64,000 nucleotides of DNA from Streptomyces sp. NRRL F-6131. GTDB lineage: Bacteria; Actinomycetota; Actinomycetes; Streptomycetales; Streptomycetaceae. Location of the stretch: NCBI GenBank assembly GCA_000719695.1, contig JOHN01000036.1, forward strand, positions 39,205-103,204. Direction: 5' to 3'. The translations under genes were made by a program, and so were the position numbers. Shown piece by piece: positions 43,484 to 52,103 of this stretch. The notes beneath the pieces were generated by a model. It was not told where the DNA came from and made no database searches. It was given only the letters and a program-made list of their open reading frames with translations. Position 1 is the stretch's first letter. Each line of letters opens with the position of its first letter.

Positions 43484-43806
43484 CACTTCTGCCGCTCGGG
43501 GAGGTGCACGATCAGACCGTCCAGGGCCTCGGTCACGGTGAGCTGGCAGCTGAGGCGGCTGTTGGGGCGGCGCGGGCAGGCGGTGAAGTCCAGCATGTCG
43601 TTCTCGTCCGACCGGATCGGCTCCGGCTTGTCGAGCGTCGACTCGTCGACGTAGACGTGGCAGGTGGCGCACTGCAGGTTGCCACCGCACTGGGCGACGA
43701 TGCCGTCGATGTCGTTGAAGACGGCGCCGCGCATGACACTGGTGCCGGCGGGGACGTCGATCGTGCGCTCGGCCGCATCCACGGCGACGTACGTGATCTT
43801 GGGCAT
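43483..43806 (-). CDS. [2Fe-2S] ferredoxin, adrenodoxin/putidaredoxin type
   Basis: A 107-residue ferredoxin from ATG 43806. Cluster ligands are the Cys in VAQCGGNLQCATCHVYVDES (C-x5-C-x2-C) and a fourth Cys in NSRLSCQLTVTEALDG. An acidic helix (STLDKPEPIRSDENDMLDF) would contact the reductase. It forms an electron-transfer pair with the next gene, likely feeding a phenazine- or terpenoid-modifying monooxygenase encoded elsewhere. Confidence 0.94.
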   Translation of the reverse strand: MPKITYVAVDAAERTIDVPAGTSVMRGAVFNDIDGIVAQCGGNLQCATCHVYVDESTLDKPEPIRSDENDMLDFTACPRRPNSRLSCQLTVTEALDGLIVHLPERQK

Positions 43807-44055
43807 GACGGAACTCCTCGATGGCGCTCGGGCGCGCGCACGAGGGCACGCCGAAGCACGAGCACCGGTCAAGTGACGAATGGAGGTGGGACGGCGCCGC
43901 CGGTGGTTGCCGCAGGACGCCTTGCTCCTGCCAACCCGCCATCTCATACCGGCCGTTCGGACACGCGACGTCCTCGGCCAGGGACACGGCAGCGCGTTTG
44001 AGCGTAGCAAAGGACTCCGGGGCGCGCCAGGATCGATCAACGGCGCGCGGCGGGC

Positions 44056-44979
44056 TCAGACCGACTCGCGACCCGTCCGAGGATCGGGCCGACGGTGCGT
44101 CATGAGCGGCCTGCTGGTGGTGAATTCACGGAACCGGTGGGCCGCCTCGGAGTGGTAGGCGTCCCGGTTCCACACCAGGGTGAGCACCCGGTAGCAGTTG
44201 GGGGCGGCCACGTGCACCCAGGCCACCGGGACGTGCGAGTCGGTGCCGGCCAGCCGGGACATCGCCGGGATGAGACCGATGCCCAGCCCGGTGCTGATCA
44301 TGTCCTGACTGGCCCCGGGCTCGTCGCCCTCGCAGGACAGCCGCGGGGTGAGCCCCTCGGTCGCGAACAGCCGGTCCAGCAGGGCGCGTTGCCAGTTCCC
44401 CCGGCGGGTGGTGACGAACGGCTCGTCGGCGATCTCGGCGATCGTCACGCTCTCCCGGCCGTCCAGCCAGTGCCCGCGGGGGACGGCCAGCAGCACCTCC
44501 TCCCGCAGCAGCTCGACCGACTCCAGGTTGGCGGCGGTCAGCGGCTGCGAGGCGACGCAGAAATCGACCTCGCCGGCCCGCAGTTGCCGGTCCATCTCCT
44601 CCACGTTGGACTGGAAGAGCCGCACCTCGGCGCCGGGGAAGGCGGCCCGGAAGCCGCCCATCAGATGGGCCACGGTCAGCAGGGTCTCGGAGGCGACCCC
44701 GACCCGGCCCAGCCCGGTCTCCCGGGCCTCGCGCAAGGCCCGCCGCCCGTCGTCGAGTTCGCTCAGCGCCCGGTCGACGTGCCGGAGGAACACCACGCCG
44801 TACTGGTTGAGCCGGATCCGCCGGCCCTGCCGGTCGAAGAGCGGCGAGCCCAGCTCGGCCTCCAGCCGGGCGATGGTGCGGCTGAGCGAGGGCTGGGCGA
44901 CGTTCAGCTCCTCGGCGGCGCGGCTGATGTGCTCGAAACGGGCGACGGCCTGGAAGTAGCGCAGCTGCAGCAAATCCAC
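44056..44979 (-). CDS. LysR-family transcriptional regulator
   Basis: A 307-residue LTTR from GTG 44979. The N-terminal winged HTH (LLQLRYFQAVARFEHISRAA, LNVAQPSLSRTIARLEAELG, PLFDRQGRRIRLNQYG) is followed by a type 2 periplasmic-binding-like effector domain (about 92-290, with GIGLIPAMSRLA). It is divergent from cydA, so by LTTR convention its first target is the cydABDC operon, possibly in response to phenazine or redox stress. A role in phz control is also possible, since the ferredoxin gene lies 250 bp away. Neither is shown by sequence. Confidence 0.9.
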   Translation of the reverse strand: MDLLQLRYFQAVARFEHISRAAEELNVAQPSLSRTIARLEAELGSPLFDRQGRRIRLNQYGVVFLRHVDRALSELDDGRRALREARETGLGRVGVASETLLTVAHLMGGFRAAFPGAEVRLFQSNVEEMDRQLRAGEVDFCVASQPLTAANLESVELLREEVLLAVPRGHWLDGRESVTIAEIADEPFVTTRRGNWQRALLDRLFATEGLTPRLSCEGDEPGASQDMISTGLGIGLIPAMSRLAGTDSHVPVAWVHVAAPNCYRVLTLVWNRDAYHSEAAHRFREFTTSRPLMTHRRPDPRTGRESV

Positions 44980-45005
44980 GGTTCACCTCTGCTCATGCCT
45001 GACGG

Positions 45006-45021
45006 GCTATCCATACATAGC
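45006..45021. promoter_or_regulatory. LTTR-like dyad GCTAT-N6-ATAGC
   Basis: A 5-bp inverted repeat with LysR-type spacing, 26 bp from the LysR start in the LysR/cydA intergenic region (44980-45196). The AT-richer stretch 45005-45060 is the probable regulatory core for both promoters. 45061-45196 is an untranslated leader with no further clear motif. Confidence 0.45.
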
Positions 45022-45196
45022 AAAACCGGTCTTGGAAGGCATAAGCAATCCTCCCCTAACGTCGTCGGCGGGGTTCGTCGCACAGGTGGCGGGCAGCGAT
45101 GCCCGCCACCTGCACACGCGAAGCGAGGAACCCGACCTCTTCCCCTCATCCGTCCGCCGACCCGGAGGCCCCACCGCCCCCCAGGAAGGTCGCATC

Positions 45197-46492
45197 ATGA
45201 GCGCTGCGGATCTGGCCCGACTCCAGTTCGCGGCCACCACCAGCGTGCACTGGCTGTTCGTGATCCTCACCATGGGGCTGGTCCCCATCGTGGCGGTCAT
45301 GCACACCCGGGCCGCGTACACCCGGGACCTCGCCACACGCGCGGTCCGGGAGCGCATGACTCGCTTCTGGGGCCAGCTCTACGTCATCAACTACGCGGTC
45401 GGCATCGTCACCGGCCTCGTCATGGAGTTCCAGTTCGGACTCAGCTGGAGCGGACTCAGCAAGTTCGCGGGCAACGTCTTCGGGGCGCCACTGGCCCTGG
45501 AGACCCTCATCGCCTTCTTCGCCGAGTCCACCTTCCTCGGCATGTGGATCTTCGGCTGGGGCCGGATGCGCCGCAGCGTGCACGTGGCGCTGATCTGGCT
45601 GGTCGCGCTGACCGCGTACCTGTCGGCGTTCTGGATCCTGGTCGCCAACGGCTTCCTCCAGCACCCGGTCGGCTACGAGGTGCGCGACGGCGCCGCCTAC
45701 CTGACCGACTTCGGGGCGCTGATCACCAACGCCAACGCCCAGGTGGCGCTCGGCCACATCGCGCTCGCCGCGCTCACCACCGGCGGCATCTTCGTCGCCG
45801 GCGTCAGCGCCTGGCACTTCGCCAAGGGCACCAAGGAGACCGAGCTCTTCCGGAGCTCGCTGCGCCTGGGCGTCTGGGTGAGCATGCTCTCCTCCTTCTT
45901 CGTCATCATCGTCGGCAACCTGCAGGTCCCGGTCCTCGAGAAGACCCAGCCGGTCAAGGCCGCCATCCTGGCGGGCGGCGACCTCGCCGCGGCGCAGGCG
46001 CAGGCGGTCGCCGACCACGGCCCCGGCAACTACGTGGCCTGGGAGAGCTGGGTGAAGAACTCGATGGACCTGATGACCATCCTCGGCAACACGGTCTCGA
46101 CCATCACCTTCGTCGCGGTCTTCCTGCTGCTGAAGGACCTGCTGGTGCGCAAGCGCTGGCTCGCCTACCTGATGACCGCGATCATCCCGCTGCCCTTCAT
46201 CGCCTCGGTCGGCGGCTGGGTGGTGCGCGAGATCGGTCGCCAGCCGTGGCTCGTCTACGGCGAACTGACCGTCGACGACGCCCTCTCGAACGTCAGCAAG
46301 GGCTCCCTGATCGTGTCCTGCACGGTGTTCATCGCCATCTTCGTCGCCCTCGCGGTGACCAACTGGACGCTGATCACCCGCTTCGCCCGCCGCGGGCCGG
46401 ACGGCGCCCAGCTCGGCGCCGGCGACCCGCTCCCCGACGACCTGCCCGGTGCGGGCGGCGCCGACGAGAAGCAGCCGGTCCCGGCCTTCTGA
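45197..46492 (+). CDS. cydA: Cytochrome bd-type oxidase subunit I, Q-loop-deficient
   Basis: A 431-residue, nine-helix membrane protein from ATG 45197 (AGGAAGG upstream). Haem-site residues are present: His18 (TTSVHWLF), Glu pair in LALETLIAFFAEST, His in VALGHIALAALTTGG, Met in KNSMDLMTILGN, and the GRQPW motif near the C terminus. The periplasmic Q-loop that binds quinol is almost gone: between helices VI and VII there is only GNLQVPVLEKTQPVKAAIL and a short acidic stretch, and the conserved Glu after Lys (E. coli Glu257) is absent. Typical CydA proteins have 450-520 residues. It may use an altered quinol site or another donor. Head of the cydABDC operon, divergent from a LysR gene. Confidence 0.88.
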   Translation: MSAADLARLQFAATTSVHWLFVILTMGLVPIVAVMHTRAAYTRDLATRAVRERMTRFWGQLYVINYAVGIVTGLVMEFQFGLSWSGLSKFAGNVFGAPLALETLIAFFAESTFLGMWIFGWGRMRRSVHVALIWLVALTAYLSAFWILVANGFLQHPVGYEVRDGAAYLTDFGALITNANAQVALGHIALAALTTGGIFVAGVSAWHFAKGTKETELFRSSLRLGVWVSMLSSFFVIIVGNLQVPVLEKTQPVKAAILAGGDLAAAQAQAVADHGPGNYVAWESWVKNSMDLMTILGNTVSTITFVAVFLLLKDLLVRKRWLAYLMTAIIPLPFIASVGGWVVREIGRQPWLVYGELTVDDALSNVSKGSLIVSCTVFIAIFVALAVTNWTLITRFARRGPDGAQLGAGDPLPDDLPGAGGADEKQPVPAF

Positions 46493-46552
46493 GCCGGCCG
46501 CCCGGTCCCGCACCGAGATGAACTCCCCTGACGTGACGGAAGGTTGGGCTAC

Positions 46553-47587
46553 ATGAGCCTGGAGACCCTCTGGCTGGCCCTCCTCGGCCTGCTGCTCGCC
46601 GGCTACTTCGTGCTCGGCGGCTACGACTACGGCGCGCAGATGCTGTCGCCGTTCCTCGGCCCCGCCGACGGCGACGGCCGGCCGGACGCCGAACCGGGCG
46701 TGCGCAACGGCGCGCTCGACGCGATCGCCCCGTTCTTCCTCGGCAACGAGGTCTGGCTGGTCGCCTTCGCCGGCGTGATGTTCGGCGCCTTCCCGCACCT
46801 GGAGGGCAGCCTGCTGTCCGGCCTGTACCCGCTGATCGTGGCGATCCTGGCCGGCCTGGTGCTCGGCAACGCTGCGATCCAGCTGCGCGGCCGGTCCAGC
46901 AGCCCCCGGGCGGTCCGCCGCTGGAACGCCCTGGTGGTGCTCGGCGGCGCGCTGCCCGCCGTCTGCTGGGGCATCGTGGTCGGGCTGCTGCTGCACGGCG
47001 TGCCCCGCCGGGCGGACGGCTCCTTCCACATCGGTCCCGGCGAGGTGTTCTCGCCCTTCGCGCTGACCTGCGGGGTGGCCACCGCGCTGCTCTTCGCCGG
47101 CCACGGGGCGGCCTTCGTCGCCCTCCGTTCGGAGCCCGGACTCGCCGCCACCGCACGGCGGGTGGGCGCCACCCTGATCGCGGCGGCGGGCGCCGCGGGC
47201 GCCCTCGCCCTGCTGCTCTCGCTGTTCGGGGTCGGCGCCTCGATGACGAGGACGGTGACCTCGGTGGTCCTGTTCGCCCTCGTCGTGGCGGCCCTCGCGG
47301 CCGGCTGGTGGTTCCTGACCCGCGGGAACGACGTCCTGGCCTTCACCGCCACCTGCCTCGCGACCGCGCTGCCGGTGCTGCTGGTCGGGGCCGGCCAGTA
47401 CCCGTACCTGCTGTCCGCCTCCTCCGGCGGCGGGATCACCGTCGACGAGGCCGTCGCCGACGGGGCCACCCTGAAGCTGCTGATCGGGTTCGGGGTGGTG
47501 ATCATCCCGGTGATCCTCGCCTACCAGGCCTGGAGCTGGTACGCGTTCCGCGGCCGCACCGGCCGGCGCCACCCCAGCTACTTCTGA
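46553..47587 (+). CDS. cydB: Cytochrome bd-type oxidase subunit II
   Basis: A 344-residue membrane protein from ATG 46553. LGGYDYGAQMLSPFLGPAD, FFLGNEVWLVAFAGVMFGAF and LVGAGQYPYLLSASSGGGIT are CydB signatures. The LETLWLALLGLLLAGYFVL start is typical. It forms the heterodimeric terminal oxidase with CydA. 60 bp downstream of cydA. Confidence 0.92.
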   Translation: MSLETLWLALLGLLLAGYFVLGGYDYGAQMLSPFLGPADGDGRPDAEPGVRNGALDAIAPFFLGNEVWLVAFAGVMFGAFPHLEGSLLSGLYPLIVAILAGLVLGNAAIQLRGRSSSPRAVRRWNALVVLGGALPAVCWGIVVGLLLHGVPRRADGSFHIGPGEVFSPFALTCGVATALLFAGHGAAFVALRSEPGLAATARRVGATLIAAAGAAGALALLLSLFGVGASMTRTVTSVVLFALVVAALAAGWWFLTRGNDVLAFTATCLATALPVLLVGAGQYPYLLSASSGGGITVDEAVADGATLKLLIGFGVVIIPVILAYQAWSWYAFRGRTGRRHPSYF

Positions 47588-47640
47588 CCGACCGCCGTCG
47601 GCCGGCAGCCGAGCCGCTGCCGGCCGGACGGCCGTCCGGG

Positions 47641-47677
47641 CATCCGGGCATCCGGGCATCCGGGCATCCGGGCATCC
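47641..47677. repeat. 8-bp tandem repeat CATCCGGG, 4.6 copies
   Basis: A short perfect microsatellite in the 141-bp gap between cydB and cydD. Slippage could alter spacing and possibly expression. Confidence 0.9.
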
Positions 47678-47728
47678 TCGCCGTCCGACCGTCCGGACGT
47701 CCGGCGCAACCACGGGAAGGACCACGGG

Positions 47729-49489
47729 ATGAAGCCGGTCGAACGCCGCCTGCGGCGCGAGATCCCGGCGCTCCGGCGCCACGTGACCGTCTCCACCGGA
47801 CTCGCCCTGCTGGGCGCCGGACTCGTCCTCGGCCAGGCCGAACTGCTCGCCGGCCTGCTCGCCGACGGCTTCGCCGGCCACGGCCCGTGGACCGCCGGGC
47901 TCGCCGCGCTCGGCACCGTCCTCGCCCTGCGCGGCCTGCTGGCCTGGACCCGCGGCGCCCTCGCCCAGCGGGCCGCCGCCGAGGCCAAGCGCACGCTGCG
48001 CGACCGCATCGCCGAACGGCTGCGGGACACCGGCCCCCGGCGGCTGGCCGCCGGCCGGCACGGCGAGACCGCCACCCTGTTCACCCGCGGTCTGGACGCC
48101 CTGGACCCGTACATCACGGGCTACCTGCCCACCATGGCCGCCACCGCCGTCGTCCCGCTGGTGGTCGTCGTCCGGCTCGGTCTGGCCGACTGGACCTCCG
48201 CGCTGATCATCGTGATCACCCTTCCGCTGATCCCGGTGTTCGGCGCACTGGTCGGCCTGCACACCGCCAAACGCACCGCGCGGCAGTGGCGGCTGCTGGC
48301 CCGGCTGGGCGGCCACTTCCTGGACGTCGTCGCCGGGCTGCCGACGCTGCGCGCGTTCGGCCGCGAGCGGCACCAGGTCGGGGTGGTCCGGGAGATGGCC
48401 GACGCCCACCGGCGGGCCACCATGCGCACCCTGCGGGTGGCCTTCCTCTCCTCCCTCGTCCTGGAGACGGTCGCCACCCTGTCGGTGGCGCTGGTCGCCG
48501 TCCCGGTCGGGCTGCGGCTCCTGGGCGGCGAACTCGACCTGCGCACCGCCCTGGTCGTGCTCTTCCTCGCCCCCGAGGCCTATCTGCCGCTGCGGGCGGC
48601 GGGCGCGGCCTTCCACGACAGCGCCGAGGGCATCACGGTGGCCGAGCGGGTCTTCGCCGTCCTCGACGGCGGAGCGAGCACGGGGGGCGAGGAGAACGAG
48701 GCGAGCGCGGAGGGCCGGACCGGCGAGGGCCGGACCGGCGAGGGCCCGCCCGCCGGGACCGTCCCGGTCCCCGACGTCCGCACCGCCCGGCTGCGCCTCG
48801 ACGGGGTCACCGTCCACCACCCCGACCGCGTCGAACCCGCCCTCACGGACGTCTCGCTCACCGTCCACCCCGGCGAGCACCTGGCCCTGGTGGGCCCGAG
48901 CGGCGCCGGCAAGTCCACCCTGCTCGCGCTCTTCCTCGGCTTCGTCGCCCCCGGATCGGGGCGGGTGCTGGTCGACGGCACCGACCTCGCCGCGCTCGAC
49001 CCCGACGCCTGGCTCGCCCAGGTGGCGTGGGTGCCGCAGCGCCCGCACCTGTTCGCCGCCTCCGTCGCCGACAACATCCGCCTCGGCCGGCCCGACGCGA
49101 CCGAGGCCGAGGTCCGGGCCGCCGCCCGGGCCGCCGCCGCCGACGGCTTCGTCGAGGCCCTGCCGCACGGGTACGACACGGTGCTCGGCGAGCACGGTGC
49201 CGGGCTCTCCGCGGGTCAGCGCCAACGGATCGCCCTGGCCCGCGCCTTCCTCAAGGACGCGCCGGTCCTGCTGCTCGACGAGCCGACCGCCCACCTCGAC
49301 CCGGAGAGCGAGGCCGCCGTCACCCGGGCCACCGCCGACCTGATGCGCGGGCGCACCACGATCGTGGTCGCCCACCGGCGGGGCCTGCTGCCGCACGCCG
49401 ACCGGATCGTCACCGTCCGGGCGGGGGTCGTCGAGGCCGCCCCGCCCCGGCCGGACGCCGCGGACCTCGCCGGGCTGGTGCGCTCATGA
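47729..49489 (+). CDS. cydD: ABC transporter CydD (thiol exporter subunit)
   Basis: A 586-residue half-transporter: six membrane segments (about 15-300) then an ATPase domain with Walker A GPSGAGKST, Q-loop, signature LSAGQRQR and Walker B VLLLDEPTAHLD, and an H-loop in VVAHRRG. A Glu/Gly-rich linker (EGRTGEGRTGEG) joins them. CydDC exports cysteine/glutathione-like thiols, needed to assemble cytochrome bd. In many streptomycetes CydD and CydC are a single fused protein; here they are separate genes. Confidence 0.9.
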   Translation: MKPVERRLRREIPALRRHVTVSTGLALLGAGLVLGQAELLAGLLADGFAGHGPWTAGLAALGTVLALRGLLAWTRGALAQRAAAEAKRTLRDRIAERLRDTGPRRLAAGRHGETATLFTRGLDALDPYITGYLPTMAATAVVPLVVVVRLGLADWTSALIIVITLPLIPVFGALVGLHTAKRTARQWRLLARLGGHFLDVVAGLPTLRAFGRERHQVGVVREMADAHRRATMRTLRVAFLSSLVLETVATLSVALVAVPVGLRLLGGELDLRTALVVLFLAPEAYLPLRAAGAAFHDSAEGITVAERVFAVLDGGASTGGEENEASAEGRTGEGRTGEGPPAGTVPVPDVRTARLRLDGVTVHHPDRVEPALTDVSLTVHPGEHLALVGPSGAGKSTLLALFLGFVAPGSGRVLVDGTDLAALDPDAWLAQVAWVPQRPHLFAASVADNIRLGRPDATEAEVRAAARAAAADGFVEALPHGYDTVLGEHGAGLSAGQRQRIALARAFLKDAPVLLLDEPTAHLDPESEAAVTRATADLMRGRTTIVVAHRRGLLPHADRIVTVRAGVVEAAPPRPDAADLAGLVRS

Positions 49490-51300
49490 GCCGCCCCGCC
49501 CCGACCGGCCGTACCGGTACGGCCGACCCGACCGCCGCACCCGCGCCCCACCCGCTCGCCCCCGGAGCCCCGATGCCCGATCCCGCCGCCCCGGCCCGCC
49601 GCCCGGCCGCCCTCGGCTCCCGGCCGACCCTCCGGCTGCTGGGCCACCTGCTGCCGCACTGGCGCCGGCTGCTGCCGGCCGTCCTCGCCGCCGCCGGCAG
49701 CGAGCTCAGCGGCGCCGCGCTGATGGCCACCGCCGCCTGGCTGATCAGCCGCGCCGCCGAACAGCCCCCGATCTCCGCCGTCGCCGTCGCCATCGTCGCC
49801 GTCCGCGCCCTCGCCCTCGGCCGGGGCACCCTGCGCTACGCCGACCGGCTCCTCGGCCACGACGGCGTGCTGCGCGCCGTCGCCGGCTTCCGCGCCCGGG
49901 TGTACGAGGCGCTCGTCCCGCTCGCCCCGGCCGGCACCCCCGCCTTCCGCAGCGGCGACCTGCTGACCCGCCTGGTCGACGACGTCGACGCCGCGCAGGA
50001 CCTCCTGCTGCGGGTGCTGATCCCGGTCACCGCCGCCGGCCTGGTCGCCGCGGCCGCCACCGGCACCGCGCTGGCGCTGCTCCCCCCGGCCGGGCTGCTG
50101 CTCGGTGTCCTGCTGGCCGTCGCGGGCCTGGTGGTGCCCGCCCTGGTGCTCGCGCTGTCCCGCCGGGCCGGGCGGGCCGAGAAGGCCGCGCGCGCCGAAC
50201 TCGCCGCGCTCACCGTCGACCTGACCCGGGGCGCGGCCGACCTCGCGGCGTACGGCGCCCGGGGCCGCGCCCATGCCCGGACCGCGGGGGCCACCGCCCG
50301 GATCGCCGACCTGGAGCGCCGCCGGGCCCTGACCACCTCGCTCGCCTCCGGGGTGATCCTGCTGTTCCAGGCGGCGGCCACGGTCGCCGTCACCTGGCTC
50401 GGTCTGCGCGCGCACGCGGACGGCCGGCTGCCCGCCGTCCAGCTCACCGTCCTCGCGGTGCTCGCCCTGGTCTCCTTCGACGCCCTGGCCGGGCTGCCCG
50501 CGGCCGCCCGCCGACTGGCCGACGTCTGGGCCTCCGCCCGTCGCCTCGCCGACCTGATGGACTCCCCGGCCCCGGTCACCGACCCGGCCGACCCGGTGCC
50601 GCTCCCCCTCGACGGACCGCTCGGCGTGGAGATCACCGACCTGCGGGTGCGGCACCGCCCCGACGGTCCGGCCGCGCTGGACGGCGTCAGCCTGCGCCTG
50701 CCGCCCGGTCGCCGGGTCGCCCTGGTGGGCGCCAGCGGCTCCGGCAAGTCCACCCTGATCGCGGCGCTGATGCGGTTCGTCCCGTACGAGGGCGGCAGCA
50801 TCCGGGTCGGCGGGCGGGAACTGCGGGACTGCGCGGGCGCCGACGTCCGCCGCGTGATCACCGGCATGACCCAGGACGCCCATGTCTTCCACACCACGGT
50901 CCGGGCCAATCTGCGGCTCGCCCGCCCGGACGCCACCGACGGGGAGCTGCGCGAGGCGGCCCGCCGGGCCCGGCTGCTCGACTGGGTCGAGTCCCTCCCC
51001 GACGGCTGGGAGACCCTGCTCGGCGGGGACGGCGCCACCATGTCCGGCGGCCAGCGCCGACGGCTGCTGCTCGCCCGCGCGCTGCTCGCCGACCCGCCGG
51101 TGCTCGTCCTGGACGAGCCCACCGAGGGCCTCGACCCGGAGACCGCCGCCGCCGTGCTCGCCGACGTCCTCGACGCCACCCGCGGCCGCACCACGCTGCT
51201 GATCACCCACGACCACGCCGCCCTCGGCGCGGTCGACGACGTGCTCACCCTCGCCGCCGGCCGGCTCGTGCCCGCGGCGGCGGGTGCCGTCGTCCCCTGA
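49486..51300 (+). CDS. cydC: ABC transporter CydC (thiol exporter subunit)
   Basis: A 604-residue half-transporter starting by ATGA overlap with cydD. The first 45 residues are Pro/Ala-rich, then membrane helices (about 55-310) including GAALMATAAWLISRAAEQPP and GRGTLRYADRLLGHDG, a CydC hallmark. The ATPase domain has GASGSGKST, MSGGQRRR, LVLDEPTEGLD and an H-loop His. It pairs with CydD. Last gene of the operon. Confidence 0.9.
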   Translation: MSRPAPTGRTGTADPTAAPAPHPLAPGAPMPDPAAPARRPAALGSRPTLRLLGHLLPHWRRLLPAVLAAAGSELSGAALMATAAWLISRAAEQPPISAVAVAIVAVRALALGRGTLRYADRLLGHDGVLRAVAGFRARVYEALVPLAPAGTPAFRSGDLLTRLVDDVDAAQDLLLRVLIPVTAAGLVAAAATGTALALLPPAGLLLGVLLAVAGLVVPALVLALSRRAGRAEKAARAELAALTVDLTRGAADLAAYGARGRAHARTAGATARIADLERRRALTTSLASGVILLFQAAATVAVTWLGLRAHADGRLPAVQLTVLAVLALVSFDALAGLPAAARRLADVWASARRLADLMDSPAPVTDPADPVPLPLDGPLGVEITDLRVRHRPDGPAALDGVSLRLPPGRRVALVGASGSGKSTLIAALMRFVPYEGGSIRVGGRELRDCAGADVRRVITGMTQDAHVFHTTVRANLRLARPDATDGELREAARRARLLDWVESLPDGWETLLGGDGATMSGGQRRRLLLARALLADPPVLVLDEPTEGLDPETAAAVLADVLDATRGRTTLLITHDHAALGAVDDVLTLAAGRLVPAAAGAVVP

Positions 51301-51302
51301 CC

Positions 51303-51332
51303 CGCCCCGCCCGCCGGGGGGCGGGTGGGGCG
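51303..51332 (+). terminator. Terminator of the cyd operon
   Basis: A 13-bp stem with one wobble (51303-51315 with 51320-51332, 4-base loop) right after the cydC stop. Confidence 0.75.
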
Positions 51333-51357
51333 CACGCCGCTCCGCTCCGGAGGGATG

Positions 51358-51447
51358 CCGTGCCCAATTCACCGGCCGTGCCCGGTTCGGAGGCCGTGCC
51401 CGGTTCAGAGGCCGTGCCCGGTTCACCGGCCGCACCCGGTTCAGAGG
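51358..51447. repeat. 18-bp tandem repeat, five copies
   Basis: Five 18-base units of pattern CCGTGCCCGGTTCRGAGG start at 51358, 51376, 51394, 51412 and 51430. The last one overlaps the stop codon (51441-51443) of the leftward DUF4097 gene. The period is six codons, but it is read mostly downstream of the stop. Confidence 0.9.
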
Positions 51448-52103
51448 CTGCGGGCGGTGATGTCGCCGCGCGCGGTGGTGGCACGGATCGTCAGGCCGGT
51501 GGCGCCGTCGTTGCGGAGGGCGTTGTCGACCCGGCCGTACCCGGTGCCCGCGTCCAGCGCGGCCGAGACACCGGCGGCGGCGGTCACCGCGATGTCGCCG
51601 GACCGGGTGTCGAGCACCACGGCGCCGCGCACGGCCTCGGCGATCCGGATGTCGCCCCGGTTGGTGGAGATCTCCGCCGGACCGTTGAGCCGGCCGATCT
51701 CGACGTCGCCGTCGATCGCGGTGAGGCGGACGCCCGCCGCCTCGTCGATCTTGATCCGGCGGTAGGCGCCCTCGAAGGCGAGGTCGCCCAGGCGACCGAC
51801 GGCGCGCAGCTCGGCGCTGTCGGACCTGGCCTCGACGGAGGAACCGGCCGGCAGCTGCACGGTGACCTCCACGGCGCCCGCGGCGCCGACCAGTCGGCCA
51901 CCGGGCGCGGTGCGGATCCGCAGGACGCCGTCGGTGTACTCGACGGTGGTCTGCTCGGCGCTCTTGACGTCGCGGCCCTTGGCGGGGTCGGCGGGCCGCA
52001 CCTCGACGGTGGCGTCGGCACGGTCCGCGGCGATGAGCTGGACGCGCCCGGCGGCGATGTCCAGGACGGCGGTGACCGGGGCGGCGGTGTCGAACTTCTG
52101 CAT
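51441..52103 (-). CDS. DUF4097 beta-helix-like protein
   Basis: A 220-residue protein; start at ATG 52103 (AGGAG upstream) gives the typical MQKFDTAAPVTAVLDIAAGR. An upstream in-frame ATG at 52148 has no ribosome site. Repeating short strands (VEIGRLNGPAEISTNRGDIR, AVVLDTRSGDIAVTAAAG, LTIRATTARGDITARSL) form a right-handed beta-helix-like sheet as in DUF4097/DUF4098 proteins. Function is unknown; in streptomycetes such genes pair with a divergent GbsR/MarR regulator, as here. No signal peptide is visible. Confidence 0.88.
   Translation of the reverse strand: MQKFDTAAPVTAVLDIAAGRVQLIAADRADATVEVRPADPAKGRDVKSAEQTTVEYTDGVLRIRTAPGGRLVGAAGAVEVTVQLPAGSSVEARSDSAELRAVGRLGDLAFEGAYRRIKIDEAAGVRLTAIDGDVEIGRLNGPAEISTNRGDIRIAEAVRGAVVLDTRSGDIAVTAAAGVSAALDAGTGYGRVDNALRNDGATGLTIRATTARGDITARSL

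Noticed and set aside
45146..49396. A 1,416-codon open frame antisense to cydA-cydB-cydD
   Set aside because: Low-complexity shadow of three well-recognised genes on the other strand.
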